A DNA stretch of 64,000 bases from Tanypteryx hageni (taxonomy: Eukaryota > Arthropoda > Insecta > Odonata > Petaluridae): positions 51,271,870 to 51,335,869 of the forward strand of contig CM054117.1 of the NCBI GenBank assembly GCA_028673005.1, in the 5' to 3' direction. A program made the translations under genes and the position numbers. Numbering within the stretch: position 1 is the stretch's first letter; each line of letters begins with the position of its first letter. The notes under the pieces were generated by a model, which ran no database searches, had not been told where the DNA came from, and saw only the letters and a list, made by a program, of their open reading frames with translations. Shown here one piece after another: positions 22,885-31,690 of the stretch.

Positions 22885-25380
22885 GAGACAAATACATACT
22901 GTGACGGGCTAGGGTTTCTCGGAGAGGAAAGGGCACAAATGAAAGTTACACGTAATAACAGAAACACCTTTAATCGCCTGGGGCGCACACTACACTACGT
23001 AAGCTTCCACACGAGAAGAAAGAACTGACGCGCACCCTGTTGGCTGCGCGTAATAACAAAATAAAATGAAGAGCAAAGTCTGTTATCGGTCTGGTCTCGT
23101 TACAATACTTATTTTTTCAATTGGAGTTCATTTCCAGCCACAAGACGAGCTCGATTATTCTGTAGTGAATTAACAATAACTTTACTTATTAGTAATTGAA
23201 TAGCAGCATTTTTTTCTGTTCTTCTTTCTATTATCTTCTCTCACTTTTCCTAACACCAGCGTAAGAATCACCTCCCTTTCACCCAGGCTTCAGAATGCGT
23301 TTCCTTCTCCTCTCACTAGCCCCTCTTATTTATGCTCGTCTTCTGTCTTATTTCGATGCTTGATGATGACGTCTTGCATCGAAACCGGGTAGGACAATGG
23401 ATAACATAATAAAAGCAAAGCTTTTGTTGTTTATTTGCATAACGCCATTAAAAGCGTTCCATTCATCGAGAATGCTGTAAGTAAAACACTGGAACCAAAG
23501 AAACCAGTTAATGAGATAATCAACGGACCCGCATCATGGGCGAGGTAAAATTGAATAAAATAAGTCTCTCCGACAGCCGTAAAATTGGGTAGAAAAACGG
23601 TGGGCATTTCGGTTACAAAGCAGCCCTCACCAACGGTAATTTTTCTCCTTTTCTTTAGCGCATTTTAAAAATGCGCTTATACGAGTGGTTTCACATTGGC
23701 GTCTATCTGTCCGTTTGGTTCACTTGCCTAAATTGAAGTTGTGACGAATCCGTAAACGATAGAAAGCTGAAACTTGGAGTATAGATTTCTGTGCTGCTGC
23801 CATTTGTTTTCTATAGATTTGGGTTTTTAAAATATACAGGATCGGATAGCGATCCATTAAAATATTTGTTCTAACACCTCCGAAGATAGAAAAGATGGAA
23901 AGTTGAAATTTTGAGCGTACGTTTTGGCGTTAATGCCGCTCACAAACGAGGCACTAGTGACCAAAAACGTGGTGGTATAACCACAGAGTAAATAAATTAA
24001 GATGAGATAAATTTACGCATATAACAGGTGATCAAATTAAAAATTCTCCTCATTTCGTATATTAGGTTAATAGGAGAAATCTTTATAGTGAAATAAAACA
24101 AAGTATTACCGAATTTCATAATAGAAGACAAAACACGCAAATGTTGTTCATGTTCATGGATAACACTCGGCTTATTCGTATCTACTGCTACATAGCCGAA
24201 ATACGCATCTGGTTTTCCCGACCTTATTATGACTCTTTAAGAGGCATCATCAATCGGAGTAATAAGGATAAGCTTGATAATAATTATGAATTTAACTAAT
24301 GTTTACTACAACAAATAATTCGCAAAACATGGAGTGTTTGAAGGCGTTAGCTTAAAACTCATGCAAAGTAGTTTAACGTGTTCTTCATGATGTTTTGGAA
24401 GCAAAAAACTCTGTGAGCATCGAATCAAACTCAAATTTCGAAAGAAAAACGTCATTTTCATGGGTTTCCATAATTTTAAACTTGCTCGAAAGTTTGAAAC
24501 GAATCTCAAGTTGAGCAGTTTACCCTGAGATAGGAAGCTCTTGAAAAATGTCATGGAAACTTTTGTATACGTTATAAACGAGGAAATAATGACATCAAAG
24601 GATGCGATTAAATAACGCATTTTATTAGTAGGTCCAAAAATGTTACCCGAATTGTAATTTACTCTACAATTAAACAAACATTTCTTATAATATATAAAGA
24701 AGATTTAATGAACGAAATCTGTTTTGAATATTTCAAAAATGTCTAAAAATGATATCCATCGAAATTCCAGTGCGTATTTACACTAAATTAAAATTAAAAC
24801 TTTTTAGAGTTCGCAATACAGATAAACGTAAATATTTGGCCAAATACAAAAATTATGTTGTCTCAATCACTACATCATAACTATTATTGAGTTTTCGCGA
24901 CCGGCATACGAATTTCTAACGGAAGAAAACCCAGGATTATTTTAATGGATGACGCTTTATCTACTTCCAAATCACGGCAGCGATAACCAGATGCAAATTG
25001 ATGAATGAATAAACTTCTGCCCACGCGGAGAAAGAGCAGAAAGCCGAAGCTTAATCCTCAAGGGAAAAGAATTACTTTTTAATGAACTGCCTCCGCATTA
25101 AAAAGACCTCAATGGCGACGAGGTCCCGAAAACTTTCGGAAAAAATGTTAAAGCACAAAACAGCTACACTCCTACGCTAAAAATAGTATCGCAAAAAACA
25201 AAAAGCCCACCGCCCACTCCGGATTACGATCTTTATTGAGTTAAGGCCGCATATTTTTCTTACGACAAAATAAAAAGAAGAGAAGAATATTTCTTTTTAA
25301 AATGATTACCGCCATGATCAAATACAATTACGGGTTTTAAAGTAAATGCGTGTGCTTATTTATTCGAGTCCCGTGGGAGG
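22885..25380. other. Non-coding DNA with repeat fragments
   Basis: Contains a core-repeat fragment at 23604-23640 and an apparent retroposon fragment at about 23660-24000 (the phrases TGAAACTTGGAGTATAG and AAGTTGAAATTTTGAG resemble 3' regions of LINEs). Frames up to 123 codons have no recognised domain. Confidence 0.4.
23604..23640 (+). repeat. Fragment of the AAAGCAGCC core repeat
   Basis: GCATTTCGGTTACAAAGCAG then CCCTCACCAACGGT matches the foldback repeat centre without the arms. Confidence 0.5.
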
Positions 25381-25554
25381 ATGGGACGAGAGCTGATGAA
25401 GATTGAAGGGTGAGAATATTTGGCAAGAGGAGAGGGGGTGGATTCGTTACATAAGAGGGGAGGGAGGGTCGGACGGAGAGTAGGAGGGATGGTTGGAGGG
25501 AGGTTTGGGTTGATTAGGTTGGAAGGAGTGTAAGGCAGGTTTGAGGGGTGGTTA
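25381..25554 (+). repeat. Purine minisatellite, left part
   Basis: GGAGGG, GGATGG and TAGGAGGGATGG words resemble the array at 29890-31700. The LINE at 25555 separates the two. The 16-mer GATTCGTTACATAAGA at 25441 recurs at 29853 beyond the LINE's 5' end. Confidence 0.6.
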
Positions 25555-25599
25555 GATAGATAGATAGATAGATAATCGTCTTTATTCGGGCGAAATTTA

Positions 25600-25611
25600 G
25601 ACCATAAGGTC
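25600..25611 (-). promoter_or_regulatory. LINE 3' hairpin, probable RT recognition element
   Basis: GACC-ATAA-GGTC forms a 4-bp stem and 4-nt loop, about 26 bp from the tail. The truncated copies have GACC-AGAA-GGTC: the stem is conserved and the loop varies. A 3' hairpin near the tail is a known template recognition feature of several LINE clades; its role here is inferred. Confidence 0.5.
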
Positions 25612-26127
25612 CATTCTTACATTTAACCCTTCGTCAATATAAAAAATATAAAAAAATGGTAAAGTAAGATATATATATATATATACAATAAGCATAACAT
25701 AAACAGTATATACCTAAATCATACAGAGTAAAAAAAAAAATATATATATATAAAATTGAAGACAGATTAGAGATTGTGGGGAAAACCTAGGTAAAACAGG
25801 CATGTCCTCCCTAGTAAAACCCACGCAGGAAAACACCCACTGAGAAGGGGGGTGTGAAAAACCTGCGAAAACCCTAGATAGTGTACATATAATGATATAG
25901 TAATACAACATTAAATAGAAAGGAGTATGTACAGTAAGTCTTCGTATATACAGCATCGTTGTATACCGTCATAAACACTATAACATAGTAGACACTAGAC
26001 AAAGAAAAGGTAACAGTCGAAGGAGGCGTACACTTTGCGAACTCGATAACCTGCAAAAAAAATAATTAATGTTAATTAAGTAAGGAAGAGTGAAGGAAGC
26101 CGTCTTGCAATTGGTAAGAAGAAAATG

Positions 26128-29100
26128 TTAAAGCTGACCTGAATTTTGGGCAGAGAACAGCAATTTAAAGTATTTATGTTTGAATATGTGGAGAGATGTT
26201 GCGTTTTGGAGGTCAGTAGGTAGGGCGTTCCAAAGTCTACAAGCTGTAACATGGAAGGATTTATTATAAATTTCCGTCCTGTGATGTGGGATCTGGAAGA
26301 GATTGGTGCCCCTAGTGTTGGCGTTGTGTACAGAGTTCATTTGGGAAAATTTGGAGTTCAGATACTGCGGGTTTTGAAGAGTTATAGTTCGGTAAAATAA
26401 CGAGAGGAGGTGAAGACGTCTACGAGCTTCAGTGCGAAGCCAGCCTAACGTATATAGAGGTTGAGTGACATGGTCTCTCTTTTGGAGATCACAAATGAAT
26501 CTTACGCAGGAATTTTGTGCACGCTGCAATTTTAGAGATAGCTCGTTAGATAGATCTTGATAGACCGTATCGCAGTAATCAAGGTGAGGAAGGACAAGAG
26601 CGGTGATAAGTCGCTTGCGAAGGGAGAAATGGGTAATGCTTTTAATTCTTTTAAGTGAGTGAAGTGAACTGTTAACAGTATTACATATTTTAGTTATATG
26701 ATCAGTCCAGGTCAATGTGTCATTGAATACTAACCCGAGATTGGTTGCAGTTTTTTGGAAACGAATGACAGAGTTATTGAGCAGAATTGGGGGAAGTTCT
26801 GAGAAGTTTAGTGACGAGAGAAGTTTGGGATACCCAATAATAATAGACTGACTTTTTAAAGGATTAATTTTGAGGAAATTTACATTGCTCCATTTGGATA
26901 AAGAAGTGAGGTCATGGTTCATTTTATCAATGATAAGATGGAGATCAATAGAGCGAGAGTGCATATAGATTTGGAGATCATCAGCATAAAGGTGGTATTT
27001 ACAGTGAGCAAGCTGAGAAGATATATCATTAATGTACAGAGAGAAGAGCAGTGGCCCGAGGGTGGAACCTTGTGGTACGCCACGTGACACTTTAATCCAT
27101 CTTGAGGAATGATTGTCAGTTACGACCTTTTGATAGCGATCATTCAGGTAAGAACTAATTAAGTTTAGGGAATCTGAGGAGAAGTTCATGAGGCGCAGTT
27201 TGGTTAGAAGTATGTTTACATCTACAGAGTCAAAAGCTTTACTAAAGTCAAGAAGAGTCATAATAGTGACTTCTCTTTTGTCCATTGCTAATCTGATATC
27301 GTCAGTGATTTTGAGGAGTGCTGTGGTAGTGCTGTGTGATTTTCGGAATCCTGATTGTAGAGAATCGAGGATATTATTACTAATTAGAAAATATGTGATT
27401 TGTTCATGTAAAACCTTTTCAAATGCCTTTGATAATACAGGAAGTAAACTGATGGGCCGAAAGTCGGTTATGTCAGAAGTAAGACTTTTCTTAGGTATGG
27501 GACGGACTATGGCGAGTTTCCATTGCGATGGGAATTTGTTTTGCATAAGCGACCAATTGAATATATGAGTGATGACGGGTAGCACTAGATGAATAATCTT
27601 ATGAAGGAAAACTATTGGAATTTCGTCAGCACCTTGTGCTCTGGACTTGATTTTACGTAAACAATTCAGTACTTCCAGCTGAGTTACAGGAGAAAATTGG
27701 AATGGTGGTGATGCTGTGGTGGGAGGAGTGTGTTGAAGTAGGTGGTGTATGTGATTCTGTTTTATTTCGTTGTCATCAGGAGTTGGGGGAGTGGTGAATA
27801 GAGTGTTAAGTGTATCAAGGCAAATATGAGGAGGAAGTTGTGTATCCTTAGATTTTCCAATACCAAATAATTTTAAGTTACTCCATAGAGCAGATTGTGA
27901 AGAATTTGGACGGGACAGTGAATGAATGTACCGAGTTTTAGAGTTTCTGATAAGTTGCTTAGTTTTATTTCTTAGTTTTTTAAATTGGTTGAATGAGATC
28001 TGTGTTTTTGTATTTTTGAAAATGCGGAAGGCATTGTCACGTCTCTTCATTATCAGTTTGATGTCTGTTGTGAGCCATGGTGCATGGGGCTTAGAGACTC
28101 TTTTAGTCTTTAGTGGAGCGTGAGTGTTGATTAATGACTGTGCAAAATTGTTGAAAGTCTCAACCTTGTCGTTAATGTCGTCCATGTACTCAATAGAATA
28201 CCAAGGCATGGCAGACGCGTCAGCAATTAACTTCTCATTGTTGATGTTTTTGAAGTCCCTATAGGTGATATATTTCGGCTTGTGAGTTGGGCTCCTTATT
28301 GAATATGCAATGTATATTATGTCATGTGCGGAGATTCCCGGAGCAGAGAGTTGGCCATGCGCGAGAACCTTGTCAGGATTGGCGGTAACGGCTAAATCAA
28401 TTAGGGTAGAGGAAGTAGGAGTATGGTGAGTAGCATTTAGAGGTAGAATACTAAGGCCTAGAGAGTTGAAGGAGTTATATAAATATGTCGAATCAGGGTT
28501 TGGTGCGAGTATATTGGCATTAAAATCGCCAGTAATTATTAAATGATTGTAATCGTTAATGTGATTAGAGATGACTTCATCAATATCGGATAGATGACCA
28601 ATTTTGGGTGGACGGTAGAAAATACCGAAAAGTATTTTCTGTGAATAGATTTTCAATTCAAGAAAGAGAAATTCGGGTCTTTTGCTGTAATTACATTCGC
28701 TACTTTCAATAAATTTAGTTGAAATATCGTTTCTTACATATACTCCGACACCGCCGCCGCCTTTGCCAACGCGATCGTTGCGGTAAAGTTTAAAACCGTC
28801 AATGTTAACAGTAGAGGAAGACATAGATGGTTTCAACCAGGTCTCAGCAATAGCGATGATGTGTACTTTATTGTTAGGTAGTATACCACGGAGTTCTTCG
28901 ATATGTGCTGTTAGGCTTTGAGCATTTAAATATAAGATCTGGAGGGAGCGTGGAAAGGGCTTAAACTGTTCAGATAGAATGGCCTTTGTATTGGAATTGC
29001 AATATGAGGATAAGCTTTTATTAGTGATAGGGAGAAGATTAGAAGATGCGGAACCAGGAGATACGTATGGGTAGAATTCAGAGGCATTTGGGTCTAAGGA

Positions 29101-29268
29101 AGGACGCGGTTGAGTTAGGGAAGGAATGAAATCAGGAGCATGTGGGTTAAAGTAGGTACGGATTGTGGCTGGATGTATAGCAGGTAGTGAGGGGGGTGGG
29201 GACGGGAGTGGAATGGAGGGGGGGGGGTAAGAATTCTGCTGCCTCTGGGTTGAGGGTGTGAGGACCAT
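26128..29268 (-). CDS. LINE endonuclease/reverse transcriptase, 1046 aa, intact
   Basis: Encodes the enzyme for target-primed reverse transcription. Residues 1-105 form a Pro/Ser-rich region with two PAM2-like peptides, FNPHAPDFIP (40-49) and LDPNASEFYP (58-67). The APE-type endonuclease spans about 110-325, with LNAQS (114-118), ETW (142-144), the GDFN catalytic motif (247-250), LIDLAV (289-294) and a terminal SAHD (313-316). The reverse transcriptase spans about 530-830: DFRPISLLP, LLDFSKAFDSVD (672-683), GVPQGSTLGPLLF (730-742) and YADD (761-764). A C-terminal region follows with YCDTVYQ and a late NALPTDLQN. No stop or frameshift interrupts it and all catalytic motifs are intact, so it is a recent and possibly active copy. 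The ATG at 29268 is the first in frame, but the true start may lie upstream (see 29147-29554). Confidence 0.95.
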   Translation of the reverse strand: MVLTPSTQRQQNSYPPPSIPLPSPPPSLPAIHPATIRTYFNPHAPDFIPSLTQPRPSLDPNASEFYPYVSPGSASSNLLPITNKSLSSYCNSNTKAILSEQFKPFPRSLQILYLNAQSLTAHIEELRGILPNNKVHIIAIAETWLKPSMSSSTVNIDGFKLYRNDRVGKGGGGVGVYVRNDISTKFIESSECNYSKRPEFLFLELKIYSQKILFGIFYRPPKIGHLSDIDEVISNHINDYNHLIITGDFNANILAPNPDSTYLYNSFNSLGLSILPLNATHHTPTSSTLIDLAVTANPDKVLAHGQLSAPGISAHDIIYIAYSIRSPTHKPKYITYRDFKNINNEKLIADASAMPWYSIEYMDDINDKVETFNNFAQSLINTHAPLKTKRVSKPHAPWLTTDIKLIMKRRDNAFRIFKNTKTQISFNQFKKLRNKTKQLIRNSKTRYIHSLSRPNSSQSALWSNLKLFGIGKSKDTQLPPHICLDTLNTLFTTPPTPDDNEIKQNHIHHLLQHTPPTTASPPFQFSPVTQLEVLNCLRKIKSRAQGADEIPIVFLHKIIHLVLPVITHIFNWSLMQNKFPSQWKLAIVRPIPKKSLTSDITDFRPISLLPVLSKAFEKVLHEQITYFLISNNILDSLQSGFRKSHSTTTALLKITDDIRLAMDKREVTIMTLLDFSKAFDSVDVNILLTKLRLMNFSSDSLNLISSYLNDRYQKVVTDNHSSRWIKVSRGVPQGSTLGPLLFSLYINDISSQLAHCKYHLYADDLQIYMHSRSIDLHLIIDKMNHDLTSLSKWSNVNFLKINPLKSQSIIIGYPKLLSSLNFSELPPILLNNSVIRFQKTATNLGLVFNDTLTWTDHITKICNTVNSSLHSLKRIKSITHFSLRKRLITALVLPHLDYCDTVYQDLSNELSLKLQRAQNSCVRFICDLQKRDHVTQPLYTLGWLRTEARRRLHLLSLFYRTITLQNPQYLNSKFSQMNSVHNANTRGTNLFQIPHHRTEIYNKSFHVTACRLWNALPTDLQNATSLHIFKHKYFKLLFSAQNSGQL
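29068..29097 (-). other. PAM2-like motif 3 (LDPNASEFYP)
   Basis: Residues 58-67 of the LINE ORF. It matches the PAM2 pattern LNPxAxxFxP except Asp for Asn at the second position. The key Leu, Pro, Ala, Phe and Pro positions are kept. Confidence 0.6.
29122..29151 (-). other. PAM2-like motif 2 (FNPHAPDFIP)
   Basis: Residues 40-49 of the LINE ORF. It matches LNPxAPxFxP with Phe for the first Leu. The AP-x-F-[VI]-P segment is typical of PAM2 peptides. Confidence 0.65.
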
Positions 29269-29554
29269 GCGTATTAAGGTTATATGGTGGGACAGGGGAA
29301 GAGGTGATGGGCGAGAGAGGGCATGTGTTGTTATTTTGAGTGCAATGGGAAAAGCGGGGGAAAGGGAGGTCAGCGGGGGGTGGAGAGTCAGAAGAGCTAA
29401 TGCGCGTCATAACGTCCTGCTGGGAGGGTCTACTGATGGGAGGTACGAACGGCGAAGAAGTGCTATTAGTGGGCACGATTCCAGGGGAAGAATTAAACAT
29501 AGGTGAGGATATTTTATAGAGTAGGATGCGCAAAGTTAGGAATACAAGACACAA
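29147..29554 (-). CDS. LINE upstream frame, probably N-terminus of main ORF
   Basis: This frame overlaps the main ORF by 122 bp in another register. It is rich in Ser, Pro and Asn, with no RRM, zinc knuckle or esterase domain that would mark a standard LINE ORF1. Residues 101-110 are a perfect PAM2 match, LNPEAAEFLP, directly followed by the C10 run (29218-29227). With one C fewer in that run this frame would continue straight into the main ORF, giving one protein of about 1,125 residues. Either this copy has a slippage mutation, or the run mediates frameshifting. The in-frame ATG at 29500 (MFNSSPG) is a more natural start than the one at 29554, because the stretch before it is hydrophobic and resembles leader sequence. 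Confidence 0.6.
   Translation of the reverse strand: MCLVFLTLRILLYKISSPMFNSSPGIVPTNSTSSPFVPPISRPSQQDVMTRISSSDSPPPADLPFPRFSHCTQNNNTCPLSPITSSPVPPYNLNTHGPHTLNPEAAEFLPPPLHSTPVPTPLTTCYTSSHNPYLL
29225..29254 (-). other. PAM2-like motif 1 (LNPEAAEFLP)
   Basis: Exact fit to LNPxAxxFxP, the peptide by which Paip, Tob, eRF3 and ataxin-2 proteins bind the MLLE domain of cytoplasmic PABP. It lies in the upstream LINE frame. Confidence 0.7.
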
Positions 29555-29835
29555 TACAATATTGCAATGTATAATGAAAAAGCAGGAAAATACACACAGG
29601 TCAAGTAAAGGATAAGTTATAAACTAATTGCAAAGGAAAACAGAGGAGCACAGGAAGGCGCGAGCACTGCACTGTAGGGATATGAGAACTGCCCTAGAGA
29701 GCTAAAGGGACTTATCGAGTGAGTGGAATAAAACACTTAGTGGAACACTAACACTGTGGAGTAAGAGCTATTGGGAAACGGCTTTGGGAGCACTAAGGGT
29801 GGAAGGGAGACAGATAACTACAGACAGAAGAGATG
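29501..29835 (-). promoter_or_regulatory. LINE 5' leader (approximate)
   Basis: About 330 bp of non-coding sequence upstream of the ORFs on the minus strand. CR1/L2-like LINEs carry their internal promoter in this region; I see no specific element. Position 29835 as the upper limit is a judgement from the return of purine-rich DNA. Confidence 0.35.
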
Positions 29836-29889
29836 GTAGAGGGGAGGCGGCTGATTCGTTACATAAGAAGGGAGATTATGGAAAGGAGG

Positions 29890-30762
29890 ATTCGAGAGAA
29901 GGTTGTAGGGAAGAATGGAGGAGAGGGATGGATTGTGTTGGGAGGAAGACAGGAGGGAAGATTGGAGGGAAGGTTGGCGGAGGGTAGGAGGGAGTGTAGG
30001 AGGGAGGGTAGCAAGTAAGGTAGGAGGTAGGGTAGGAGGGAGGGTAGGATGCAGGGTAAGACGGAGTGTAGGATGAAGGGTAGGATGGAGGTTAGGATGG
30101 AGGGTACAATGGAGGGTATGATGGAGGTTAGGACGGATTGTAGAATGGAGAGTAGGAGGATGGGTTGGGTGGAAGGTAGGATGGAGGGTAAGATGGAGGA
30201 CAGGAGGGAGGGTAGGATGGGGAGTAGGAGGGCGGGTAGGAAGGAGGGTATAATGGAAGGTAGGATGGGGGTAGGATGGAGGGTAGAATAGAGGGTAGGA
30301 TGGAGGGTATGATGGAAGAAAGGAGGGATGGTAGGATGGCGAGTAGGAGGGAGGGGAGGAGGGAAGGTGGAATGGAGGGTAGGAGGTTGAGTAGGATGGA
30401 GAGTAGGATGGAGGGTAGGATGGAGGGTAGGATGGAGAGTAGGATGGAGGGTAGGATGGAGGGTATGATGGAGGTTAGGACGGATTGTAGAATGGGGAGT
30501 AGGCGGATGGGTAGGATGGAAGGTAGGAGGGAAGGTAGGATGGAGGGTAGGAGGTTGGGTAGGAGCGAGGATAGGATGGGGAGTAGGAGGGGGGTATGAG
30601 GGAAGGTAGAATGGAGGGTAGGATGGAGGGAAGAATGGGGAATAGGATGGAGGGTAGGAGGGAGTGTAGGATGGAGGGTTGGATGGAGAGTAGGATGGAG
30701 GAAAGGAGGGAGGGTAGGATGGAGAGTAGGATGGAGGGAAGGAGCGTGGGTAGGATGGGGAG

Positions 30763-30763
<1 letters not shown>
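29890..30763 (+). repeat. 12-bp purine minisatellite, block 1
   Basis: Tandem units of GGATGGAGGGTA with variants (GGAGGGAGGGTA, GGATGGGGAGTA, GGATGGAGAGTA). Twelve is divisible by three, so open frames of MEGR-type repeats (80 and 107 codons) appear; they are not genes. The block starts degenerate at about 29890 and becomes regular after 30040. Confidence 0.9.
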
Positions 30764-30794
<31 letters not shown>

Positions 30795-30974
30795 CGTCTT
30801 TATTCGGGCGAAATTTAGACCAGAAGGTCCATTCTTACATTTAACCCTTCGTCAATATAATAAATACAAGAAAAAGAATAAAATAAGGTATAACAAAATA
30901 CATTATATAAACATTATGTACCTAAATCATACAAATTAAAAAGATAAAATTGAATACAGATTTGTGTTGTGTGG
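30764..30974 (-). mobile_element. 5'-truncated LINE copy 2 (about 210 bp)
   Basis: The (GATA)n run at 30764-30791 is followed by the 3' end of the LINE at 25555: AATCGTCTTTATTCGGGCGA, the GACC-AGAA-GGTC hairpin, then CCTAAATCATACA and up to the TTGTG-GGG word. Homology ends there and the minisatellite resumes. Indels and A-rich differences from the full copy show it is an older or different subfamily member. Confidence 0.9.
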
Positions 30975-31320
30975 GAGTAGGGGGGAGGGTAGGATGGAGA
31001 GTAGGTAGAATGGGGAGTAGGAGGATGGGTAGGATGGAGCGTAGGAGGGAAGATAGGATATAGGGTAGGAGGTAGGGTAGGAGGTAGGGTAGGAGGGAGG
31101 GTCGGATGGGGAGTAGGAGGGGTGGTAGGATGGATGGTAGAATAGAGGATAGAATGCAGTGTAGAATAGATGGTAGGATTGAGTGTAGGATGGAGGGCAG
31201 GAGGGAGGGTAGGATGGAAGGTAGGATGGAGGGCAGGGTGGAGGGTAGGATGGAAGGTAGGAGCGAGGGTAGGATGTGGAGTAGGAGGGATGGTAGGAGG
31301 GAAGGTAAAATGGAGGGTAG
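30975..31320 (+). repeat. 12-bp purine minisatellite, block 2
   Basis: Continuation of the GGATGGAGGGTA array between truncated LINE copies 2 and 3. Confidence 0.9.
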
Positions 31321-31401
31321 GATAGATAGATAGATAGATAGATAATCGTCTTTATTCGGGCGAAATTTAGACCAGAAGGTCCATTCTTACATTTAACCCT
31401 T
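31321..31401 (-). mobile_element. 5'-truncated LINE copy 3 (81 bp)
   Basis: Contains only the (GATA)n tail and the last roughly 57 bp of the LINE, ending at ACATTTAACCCTT. The hairpin GACC-AGAA-GGTC (31370) is the same variant as in copy 2. Minisatellite lies directly on both sides. It is one of the shortest possible LINE insertions and defines the minimal 3' segment. Confidence 0.9.
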
Positions 31402-31690
31402 AGGATGGAGGGAAGGAGCGAGAGTAGGATGGAGGGTAGATGGAGGGAAGGAGGGATGGTAGGATGGGGAGTAGCAGGATAGGTAGCATGGAAGGTAGGA
31501 TGGATGGAAAGTTGAATGGGTAGTAGGAGGATGGGTAGGATGGATGGTAGGAAGGAAGGTAGAATGGAGTGTAGGCGGATGGGTAGCGTGGAAGGTAGGA
31601 TGGGTGGTAGGATTGTGGGCAGTAGAATGGACGGGAGACATGAGGGTAGGAGAGGGTAGAGGAAGGGTAGGAGGGAGTGAAATGAGGAGG
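31402..31690 (+). repeat. 12-bp purine minisatellite, block 3
   Basis: The array resumes with AGGATGGAGGGAAGG and degenerates toward 31690. Confidence 0.85.

Larger units (their letters stand above)
25555..29835 (-). mobile_element. Near full-length LINE (CR1/L2-like group)
   Basis: The element reads right to left. Its 3' end is a (TATC)n tail at 25555-25575, preceded by TTCGCCCGAATAAAGACGAT and a GACC/GGTC hairpin. It carries one long ORF (26128-29268) with an APE-type endonuclease and a reverse transcriptase, an overlapping upstream frame (to 29500 or 29554), and about 300 bp of 5' leader. The 5' boundary is approximate, judged from where minisatellite-like DNA resumes. The short microsatellite tail instead of poly(A) and the single-subunit layout fit the CR1/L2/Kiri/Daphne assemblage; the exact clade cannot be set by eye. 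Two truncated copies of the same family follow at 30764 and 31321. Confidence 0.85.

Noticed and set aside
27188..28123. Plus-strand frames of 65-126 codons
   Set aside because: They are antisense to the intact LINE reverse transcriptase.
30049..31333. Plus-strand frames of MEGR-type repeats
   Set aside because: A 12-bp minisatellite unit keeps frames open by arithmetic; the array is interrupted by LINE fragments and has no start context.
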